Below are positions 7,226-10,994 of a stretch of 10,994 bases of DNA, piece by piece; position 1 is the first letter of the stretch, and each line of letters begins with the position of its first letter. Position numbers and translations under genes: made by a program. The notes beneath the pieces were generated by a model. The model searched no databases. It was not told where the DNA came from and saw only the letters and a program-made list of their open reading frames with translations. Source of the DNA: Bacillota bacterium (GTDB lineage: Bacteria; Bacillota_C; Negativicutes; CTSoil-072); NCBI GenBank assembly GCA_017861495.1, contig JAGFXW010000064.1, forward strand, positions 1 through 10,994, read 5' to 3'.

Positions 7226-9451
7226 ATGGATAAGACAGAAATACTTTCTCTTCTCGAGTACATTGATCCGTCAAACCTTTCCTATCAGGAATGGGTTAAT
7301 GTCGGCATGGCGCTCAAGCAGGAAGGGTATACGGCCAGTGACTGGGACAATTGGAGCAAGCGGGATCTAGCCAGATATCGCAGCGGTGAATGCTTCAAGA
7401 AATGGACTTCCTTTCAAGGAAGTCCTACCCCGGTAACTGCTGGCACCATTGTGGATATGGCTAAAGCCGGCGGTTGGGAACCATCCAGTAGAAAAGAAGA
7501 TTATGAATTGGATTGGGATGATATGATCGGCAGTACTAAAGCCGAAAAAGTCGTTGTTGATAAAAATTGGCTGGAAGGCCGTGAGGTTGTTGAGCCTGAA
7601 AAATGGGATCCGGTCAAAGATATCGTCAAGTACCTGGAGACTCTTTTTGACAGTACCGAAAATGTTGGTTATGTGACAAGCGCATGGCAAAAAGAAGGCG
7701 AAAACAAGTATCTTCCCACGAAGGGGAACTGGGATCGGACAGTCGGCCAACTTATCGAAGAACTGAATATGTGTGAGGGTGACATTGGCCTTGTTTTTGG
7801 CGACTATAAGGAAGAATGCGGCGCGTGGATCCGCTTCAATCCATTAGACGGCAAAGGTGTAAAAAATGAGAATGTCACGGATTTTCGTTATGCACTGGTT
7901 GAATCTGACCGACTGGAAATTGACAAGCAAAATGAAATCATTCGAGCATTAGAGCTTCCGGTGGCTTGCCTGGTGCATTCCGGAGGGAAAAGCCTGCATG
8001 CGATTGTTCGCATCGATGCGGCAAACTATGATGAGTATCGCAAGCGTGTAGATTATCTTTATGCCGTATGCAAAAAGAACGGCTTAGAAATAGATACGCA
8101 AAACCGAAATCCGTCCCGGCTTTCCAGGATGCCTGGTGTGGTCCGTAACGGTCATAAACAGTGGCTGGTTGATACTAATATCGGAAAGGCCAATTTCCCC
8201 GAGTGGAAAGAATGGATTGAAAGCGTAAATGATGATTTGCCGGAACCGGAAAGCATGGCAGCCGCATGGGACAACTTACCGGAGCTGGCGCCATCCCTTA
8301 TTGACGGTATTCTCCGGCAGGGCCATAAAATGCTCATTGCCGGGCCGTCAAAGGCCGGAAAATCGTTCGGGCTTATAGAGTTATGCTGCGCCATCGCCGA
8401 GGGGCAAAAATGGCTGAACTGGATTTGTGCCCAGGGGAAAGTATTATACGTCAACCTGGAGCTGGATCGGGCTAGCTGCTTGCATCGTTTCAAAGATGTA
8501 TATCAGGCTCTGGGGTGGGCACCGAAGAACGTCAGCAATATTGATATCTGGAATCTGCGCGGTAAATCCATCCCTATGGATAAGTTGGCGCCTAAACTGA
8601 TCCGGCGTGCTGCCAAGAAAAACTATATTGCCATCATTATTGACCCGATTTACAAGGTAATTACCGGGGATGAAAACAGCGCCGATCAGATGGCCAACTT
8701 TTGCAATCAATTTGACAAGGTATGTACGGAGCTTGGCTGCGCGGTGATCTACTGTCACCATCATAGTAAAGGAGCCCAGGGCGGTAAACGGTCTATGGAC
8801 CGGGCGTCAGGATCTGGCGTATTCGCCCGGGATCCGGACGCACTGCTTGACCTGATCGAGCTGGATATGACAGACGAATTACTGAAGCAAGAAGAAAATA
8901 AGGCCGTATGTGCCGCCTGTGTGGCTTTCCTTGAGGCGAATTATCCTAGCTGGGAAGATGATGTTTCACAGGATGACCAATGCAGCGAGAGGGCTATGCT
9001 GGATTATAGCAAAAAAGTATTGTCGCAAGACATGCATCTGAAGCTTACGAATATTGTGTATTCGACTCGGCTGCGAGTTCGGCAGCGGACAGCCTGGCGT
9101 ATTGAAGGGACGCTGCGGGAGTTCCCAAAATTCTCACCAATTAACCTCTGGTTTGATTATCCGGCACATTATGTAGACAAGATTGGTGTTCTCAAAGATG
9201 TGGGAGTAGATGGCGATCAGCCCTCTTGGAAGCGAAACTTCAAAAAGAAAAAGTCACCGGCAGAAAGCAAAAAAGAACGGGGGACATCACTGCAAACGGC
9301 ATTTGAAGCGGCCGGTTTTAGTGGGCAGCCGACCGTAAAGGGAATGGCAGAATATATGGGTGTAACGGAAAAAACTGTAAAAAACCACGTAAGAGAACAC
9401 GGTGGATTCATGGTTGATAATCAAGGAAACGTCGTTAAGAAGGAAAAGTGA
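7226..9451 (+). CDS. Primase-helicase: PriCT_2, AEP-type primase and RecA-like ATPase
   Basis: The 741-residue replication protein combines several parts. Residues 1-86 match PriCT_2 (EWVNVGMALKQEG, W40-D-N-W, KKWTSF, TAGTIVDMAKAGGW). Residues about 180-330 form an archaeo-eukaryotic-type primase: the metal pair E226-x-D228, HSGGKSLH with the S-x-H motif at 256-258, a further Asp290, and NPSRLSRMPG at 295-304. A RepA/DnaB-like ATPase follows: Walker A GPSKAGKS (373-380), Walker B IIIDP (470-474), CHHHSKG (510-516) and RASGSGVFARDPDAL. The C-terminus (about 686-730) carries an HTH, TVKGMAEYMGVTEKTVKNHV. It should open duplex DNA and make primers at the phage origin. The ATG directly follows the TAG of the ParB-like gene, with GAGGA at 7214-7218. 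Placing PriCT_2 before the primase is less common than after it. The end of the gene abuts an origin-like repeat region, probably its own site of action. Confidence 0.9.
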   Translation: MDKTEILSLLEYIDPSNLSYQEWVNVGMALKQEGYTASDWDNWSKRDLARYRSGECFKKWTSFQGSPTPVTAGTIVDMAKAGGWEPSSRKEDYELDWDDMIGSTKAEKVVVDKNWLEGREVVEPEKWDPVKDIVKYLETLFDSTENVGYVTSAWQKEGENKYLPTKGNWDRTVGQLIEELNMCEGDIGLVFGDYKEECGAWIRFNPLDGKGVKNENVTDFRYALVESDRLEIDKQNEIIRALELPVACLVHSGGKSLHAIVRIDAANYDEYRKRVDYLYAVCKKNGLEIDTQNRNPSRLSRMPGVVRNGHKQWLVDTNIGKANFPEWKEWIESVNDDLPEPESMAAAWDNLPELAPSLIDGILRQGHKMLIAGPSKAGKSFGLIELCCAIAEGQKWLNWICAQGKVLYVNLELDRASCLHRFKDVYQALGWAPKNVSNIDIWNLRGKSIPMDKLAPKLIRRAAKKNYIAIIIDPIYKVITGDENSADQMANFCNQFDKVCTELGCAVIYCHHHSKGAQGGKRSMDRASGSGVFARDPDALLDLIELDMTDELLKQEENKAVCAACVAFLEANYPSWEDDVSQDDQCSERAMLDYSKKVLSQDMHLKLTNIVYSTRLRVRQRTAWRIEGTLREFPKFSPINLWFDYPAHYVDKIGVLKDVGVDGDQPSWKRNFKKKKSPAESKKERGTSLQTAFEAAGFSGQPTVKGMAEYMGVTEKTVKNHVREHGGFMVDNQGNVVKKEK
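7404..7425. repeat. Perfect 10-bp inverted repeat inside the primase gene
   Basis: GGACTTCCTT at 7404-7413 and AAGGAAGTCC at 7416-7425 are exact reverse complements separated by TC. The site lies within the PriCT_2 coding region (residues W60-TSFQGSP). It could be a protein-binding dyad or a small hairpin in the mRNA. The symmetry is seen directly; a function is not shown, and chance in 11 kb is possible but not very likely. Confidence 0.55.
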
Positions 9452-9455
9452 AAGA

Positions 9456-9467
9456 CGGAAAAACTCG
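9456..9467 (-). repeat. Inverted half copy of the iteron
   Basis: CGGAAAAACTCG at 9456-9467 is the exact reverse complement of the first 12 bases of repeats 2 and 4 (9512-9523 and 9581-9592). It lacks the second GGAAA arm. It begins 5 bases after the primase stop codon and marks the left edge of the repeat region. Confidence 0.7.
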
Positions 9468-9476
9468 AATTAGTTT

Positions 9477-9602
9477 CGAGAATTTCTGATTTGGAAAATA
9501 TCGAAAAGTTGCGAGTTTTTCCGATATGGAAAGTTAAAAATCTTCGAGAATTTCCTAAGTGGAAAAAGTCGAAAAAACACCGAGTTTTTCCGATTCGGAA
9601 AC
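9477..9602 (+). repeat. Four iteron-like dyad repeats
   Basis: Copies begin at 9477, 9512, 9545 and 9581, each about 22 bp. Each reads CGAG, then AA or TT, then the core TTTCY-N5-GGAAA, itself an inverted repeat. Cores are at 9483-9497, 9518-9532, 9551-9565 and 9587-9601. Copies 1 and 3 have CGAGAA and copies 2 and 4 have CGAGTTTTTCCGAT, so the array is a tandem duplication of a unit of about 68 bp (9477-9544 and 9545 onward). Between copies, TCGAAAA blocks (9501-9507, 9569-9575) can pair with the following TTTTTCCGA. Spacing of about 3.3 helical turns and the symmetric core suggest binding by dimers. Confidence 0.8.
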
Positions 9603-9607
9603 GCGCC

Positions 9608-9629
9608 TATATATATAAATATATAATTT
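9608..9629. other. A/T-only tract, candidate DNA unwinding element
   Basis: Twenty-two consecutive bases are A or T (a TATATA run, AAATATATAA, TTT), 6 bp after the last iteron. Inverted arms CGGAAACGC (9596-9604) and GCGTTTTCCG (9630-9639) flank it. Its position and composition match the easily melted element of iteron origins. The role is inferred from this arrangement. Confidence 0.6.
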
Positions 9630-9648
9630 GCGTTTTCCGCCCTCACGG

Positions 9649-9710
9649 TCAAGGGGAAAAAATAGTCGGGGGCGTAGGAAGCCCCCCGACATACTTTTCC
9701 CTTTCCTTGA
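9649..9710. repeat. Long imperfect inverted repeat (hairpin)
   Basis: Three nested arms pair across one centre: TCAAGG (9649-9654) with CCTTGA (9705-9710), GGAAAA (9655-9660) with TTTTCC (9695-9700), and GTCGGGGG (9665-9672) with CCCCCGAC (9683-9690), around a loop at 9673-9682. Four-base internal bulges separate the middle and inner arms, and a CTTT bulge lies on the right side. It could end transcription of the early operon, although the U-tract after the GC stem is poor (ATACTTTTCCC). It could instead be a folded ssDNA structure, such as a priming site, beside the origin. The stem is seen; the role is open. Confidence 0.6.
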
Positions 9711-9760
9711 CAAAAGAAAATTGCTTAAGCTGTTTATTTTAGATGGGAGAAAATGTAAAA

Positions 9761-9997
9761 ATGAAAAAGAATAAGATGAGCAAGAATTTGGAAGCCGCAA
9801 GATGTATGCTGCCACTTAGGCATTCAATCCCAGGGCAAGATTTTGATATTAAAAACAGTGAAGCAATTCAGTGGCTGATTGAAAGTCCTGATATCTTGAA
9901 TTATGTTTGGAATAATCTTAAAAACAGTGATTTTGTATTTTATAATCCCGAGACAGGCAAATGGCAAGGTGTAGATTATGAACCAGATGATGATTGA
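9761..9997 (+). CDS. Small acidic phage protein, unknown function
   Basis: Starting at ATG 9761 the product has 78 residues. GGGAG (9745-9749) is 11 nt upstream, whereas the in-frame ATG at 9743 has no site before it and itself overlaps that GGGAG. ATG 9776 is a less likely alternative. The sequence has a basic N-terminus (MKKNKMSKN), LPLRHSIPGQDFDIKNSEAIQWLIESPDI (a proline-turn then a helix), YNPETGKWQGVDY and an acidic tail EPDDD. I believe similar small proteins occur in other phages of Bacillota, but I know no function. It overlaps the resolvase gene by 20 bases, so the pair is probably translated together. The DNA-mimic-like acidic end and conserved Trp residues are all that can be said about activity. 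Confidence 0.75.
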   Translation: MKKNKMSKNLEAARCMLPLRHSIPGQDFDIKNSEAIQWLIESPDILNYVWNNLKNSDFVFYNPETGKWQGVDYEPDDD

Positions 9998-10379
9998 ATT
10001 TTTTGTACCGATCATTCCGCCAACAGTTACACATCAGGAAAAGAAAGTCACTGTAGTAAAAGGTAAACCGGTATTTTATGAGCCGCCAGAGTTAGTCGAT
10101 GCTCGGCAGAAACTGACTGCATATTTGGCATCTCATACACCCAAGGAAAAGTTTACTGGCCCATTGCAGCTTATTACCAAATGGCTTTATCCCAAAGGTA
10201 ACCATGAAGATGGTGAATATAAAACTACCAAGCCAGATACGGATAACATGATAAAGCTTTTGAAGGATGTTATGACAGGACTGGGGTTTTGGAAAGATGA
10301 TGCCCTGGTGGCCAGTGAGATTACAGAAAAATTCTATGGGGACAAACCGGGAATATATATTCGTATTAATAAACTTTAA
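9978..10379 (+). CDS. rusA: RusA-type Holliday junction resolvase
   Basis: The 133-residue protein carries the RusA active site intact: KPDTDN with Asp87 and Asp89, Lys93 four residues later, and Asp107-Asp108 in GFWKDDALV. The 19-residue gap from Asp89 to Asp108 and the Asp-to-Lys spacing are the same as in E. coli RusA (Asp72, Lys76, Asp91). RusA dimers cut four-way junctions made during phage recombination and replication, in a metal-dependent reaction. The N-terminal strands (IEFFVPIIPPTV) are typical and the length is normal for the family. ATG 9978 is preferred over 9987 and 9990 because AAGGTG (9965-9970) is 7 nt from it. It overlaps the upstream gene by 20 bases. Its late position in the module, after the ssDNA annealing genes, fits its role. 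Confidence 0.95.
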   Translation: MNQMMIEFFVPIIPPTVTHQEKKVTVVKGKPVFYEPPELVDARQKLTAYLASHTPKEKFTGPLQLITKWLYPKGNHEDGEYKTTKPDTDNMIKLLKDVMTGLGFWKDDALVASEITEKFYGDKPGIYIRINKL

Positions 10380-10399
10380 GAGGCTATCGGAGGGATACG

Positions 10400-10696
10400 A
10401 TGAGAAAACCATGGTTTTGTCAAGAATGTCGTGTAGTTATGAAATACGATGAAAAATATGATTTTCATAAGTGCCCAGAATGTGGGTTTGAAGCGTGGCC
10501 GCCTGATAAAGTGCAACCGGTTGATGAGATAACAAGCTTAATGAAAGATAAAGCTAAGGCACATAAACCAAGAGAAGTACCACCAGCAGGGGAAGCCATG
10601 TTAGGAGGTGGCGGTAGTAAGAATTCAGTAAAAAAACCGAAGTCAAAAAAACTATCATTGCATCAACTGAATTTAAAATTGCACAACGAAGTTTGA
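10400..10696 (+). CDS. Small zinc-ribbon protein
   Basis: The 98-residue protein has two Cys pairs, C7-x2-C10 and C25-x2-C28, in WFCQEC and HKCPECGF, which would hold one zinc ion in a ribbon. After it comes an acidic/proline segment, a GGGGS-like linker near 69-73 and a strongly basic stretch (KKPKSKK). GGAGGG (10389-10394) is 5 nt before the ATG. Zinc ribbons of this kind usually bind nucleic acid or a protein partner; the basic C-terminal stretch favours nucleic acid, but neither is shown. No family name is recognised. It is the last gene of the visible early series, and a promoter for what follows overlaps its stop codon. Confidence 0.75.
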   Translation: MRKPWFCQECRVVMKYDEKYDFHKCPECGFEAWPPDKVQPVDEITSLMKDKAKAHKPREVPPAGEAMLGGGGSKNSVKKPKSKKLSLHQLNLKLHNEV

Positions 10697-10720
10697 CAAA
10701 ATAGCATTCGGGTGTATAAT
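10693..10720 (+). promoter_or_regulatory. Near-consensus sigma-A promoter
   Basis: TTGACA (10693-10698) and TATAAT (10715-10720) are both exact consensus with a 16-bp spacer, one less than optimal. Transcription should begin near 10727-10728. The -35 box overlaps the TGA of the zinc-ribbon gene. It is the only such promoter I find in the window. Its output meets two hairpins almost at once, so it drives either a short RNA or an attenuated transcript for the gene at 10906. Confidence 0.8.
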
Positions 10721-10726
10721 ATGGCC

Positions 10727-10780
10727 TGTGGATGTCCTATCCATAAAAAACCGCTCTCTAATTGAGGGCGGTTATATTTA
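10727..10780 (+). ncRNA. Candidate short structured RNA or leader
   Basis: From the predicted start near 10727 the transcript would fold a small stem TGGAT/ATCCA (10729-10733 and 10739-10743), pass through an A-rich single-stranded stretch (10744-10750) and then the hairpin at 10749-10773 followed by ATATTTATTT. That would give about 50-55 nt. No reading frame of note fits inside. A near-consensus promoter so close to a hairpin suggests either a phage small RNA or a leader whose hairpin controls read-through to the gene at 10906. Seen: the promoter and stems. Inferred: the RNA. Confidence 0.4.
10749..10773. terminator. Hairpin terminator, possibly bidirectional
   Basis: AACCGCTCTC (10749-10758) pairs with GAGGGCGGTT (10764-10773) around a TAATT loop, giving ten pairs including one G-U. 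On the + strand it is followed by ATATTTATTT, a modest U-tract. On the - strand the stem is followed by TTTTTT (complement of 10745-10750), so it is the better terminator in that direction. It may end the early operon's transcription, the short RNA, or leftward transcription from beyond the window. Confidence 0.7.
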
Positions 10781-10784
10781 TTTG

Positions 10785-10818
10785 CGGCAAACAGAATAAA
10801 AGCGCATACTGTTTGCCG
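10785..10818. repeat. Perfect 10-bp inverted repeat in the 10.7-10.9 kb gap
   Basis: CGGCAAACAG (10785-10794) and CTGTTTGCCG (10809-10818) are exact reverse complements with a 14-base loop. TTCTTGTTATT follows, so it may be a second + strand terminator. It may instead be an operator for the gene at 10906, or a stem that competes with the preceding hairpin. The rest of the gap up to 10888 shows only a weaker GGGTTA/TAATCC dyad at 10847-10860. Confidence 0.55.
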
Positions 10819-10905
10819 TTCTTGTTATTATCGCAATGCAGAGGCAGGGTTATTTAATCCTTTTGCCGAAAGATGTATAAAAATGGTAAAAGGATGGTGT
10901 TTTAA

Positions 10906-10994
10906 ATGTTTGTGGTACAAAGCGAAAATGATCCTTGCCCGAAGTGTGGAGGTAAACTTAAACGAGATCAGCGTACTTTAAGGGAGAATGTGGT
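10906..10994 (+). CDS. Start of a cysteine-rich (zinc-ribbon) protein, cut by the window edge
   Basis: ATG 10906 follows AAGGATGG (10889-10896) at 9 nt. The visible 29 residues begin MFVVQSENDPCPKCGGKLKRDQRTLRENVV, with one C-x2-C pair (Cys11, Cys14) that should form half of a zinc ribbon. The pattern CPxCGGxLxxxDxRxR recalls the N-terminus of DUF6431-type proteins, which I believe often sit beside DDE transposase genes, but 29 residues cannot establish this. It could equally be another phage zinc-ribbon protein or a transcriptional regulator. It lies downstream of the strong promoter and the hairpins, so it may be attenuated. Confidence 0.6.
   Translation, partial: MFVVQSENDPCPKCGGKLKRDQRTLRENV

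Larger units (their letters stand above)
9452..9640. other. Candidate phage origin of replication
   Basis: This non-coding stretch follows the stop codon of the primase-helicase gene. It contains, in order, an inverted half-repeat (9456-9467), a perfect CTCGAA/TTCGAG dyad (9464-9469 and 9475-9480, read as ctcgaa-ttagt-ttcgag), four ordered dyad repeats at 33-36 bp spacing (9477-9602), and a 22-bp run of only A and T (9608-9629). The A/T run is enclosed by CGGAAACGC (9596-9604) and GCGTTTTCCG (9630-9639), reverse complements apart from one extra base. Iterons next to an AT-rich unwinding element beside an initiator/primase gene is the known plan of many phage and plasmid origins. That it is an origin is inference; the repeats and AT tract are seen. 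Confidence 0.65.

Noticed and set aside
9456..9602. CRISPR array
   Set aside because: Repeats are only about 22 bp with short, partly repeated intervals, are degenerate and symmetric, and no cas genes are near.
9707..9742. Exact TTGACA at 9707-9712 as a promoter for the gene at 9761
   Set aside because: No acceptable -10 box lies 16-18 bp away; TTTATT at 9733 needs a 20-bp spacer, and the TTGA is part of the hairpin arm.
9491..9742. Reading frames across the iteron region on both strands (for example 9491-9742 + and 9555-9815 -)
   Set aside because: Low-complexity translations made by the repeats, with no ribosome binding site and no recognisable domain; the repeats explain the sequence better.

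Overview
The window looks like the DNA recombination and replication module of a temperate phage or prophage in a low-to-moderate GC member of the Bacillota. The host is inferred from three things: AGGAGG-type ribosome binding sites before most genes, one near-consensus TTGACA/TATAAT promoter, and a gene order common in phages of that phylum. A diderm member such as the Negativicutes is possible but cannot be shown from this sequence. All supported genes are on the + strand and tightly packed, many with TAATG or GTGA stop/start overlaps, so most of 1-9451 is probably one early operon. There is no integrase, repressor, structural or lysis gene here.

Layout. The tail of an unknown gene (1-105) is followed by a small envelope group: a possible micro-membrane protein with an ATA start (89-205), a single-pass membrane protein (202-540) and a lipoprotein (540-1040). 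Next comes a 12-codon reading frame with a strong ribosome binding site (1054-1092). The recombination block is an SMC/SbcC-like ATPase (1098-2396), a small ribbon-helix-helix-like protein (2396-2581), a Sak4/AAA_24 RecA-like ATPase (2598-3743), a DUF669-type putative ssDNA-binding protein (3770-4249) and an SF2 helicase of the RadD/UvsW kind (4249-5856). A ParB-like protein (5882-7225) and a large PriCT_2 / archaeo-eukaryotic primase / RecA-like helicase fusion (7226-9451) follow.

The stretch after the primase gene, about 9452-9640, has the architecture of a replication origin. It holds four dyad-symmetric repeats with core TTTCY-N5-GGAAA at 33-36 bp spacing, built as a tandem duplication of a two-repeat unit, and an inverted half copy. 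They run into a 22-bp pure A/T tract flanked by a near-perfect inverted repeat. A long imperfect hairpin (9649-9710) lies just beyond. Then come a small conserved-looking phage protein (9761-9997), a RusA-type Holliday junction resolvase with all catalytic residues (9978-10379) and a zinc-ribbon protein (10400-10696).

The right end (10693-10905) is non-coding but structured. A near-consensus promoter overlaps the stop codon of the zinc-ribbon gene, and two hairpins follow within about 55 nt, which suggests a short RNA or an attenuated leader. A second 10-bp inverted repeat precedes the start of another cysteine-rich protein that runs off the window (10906-10994).

Taken together: the primase-helicase would open and prime the origin beside it, the ParB-like protein or the helicase's own C-terminal HTH may read the repeats, and the Sak4, DUF669, SbcC-like, RadD-like and RusA proteins would handle ssDNA annealing, fork remodelling and junction resolution. 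The gene content is ordinary for a phage replication region. The most unusual material is in the non-coding DNA at 9452-9710 and 10693-10820 and in the very short reading frames at 89-205 and 1054-1092.
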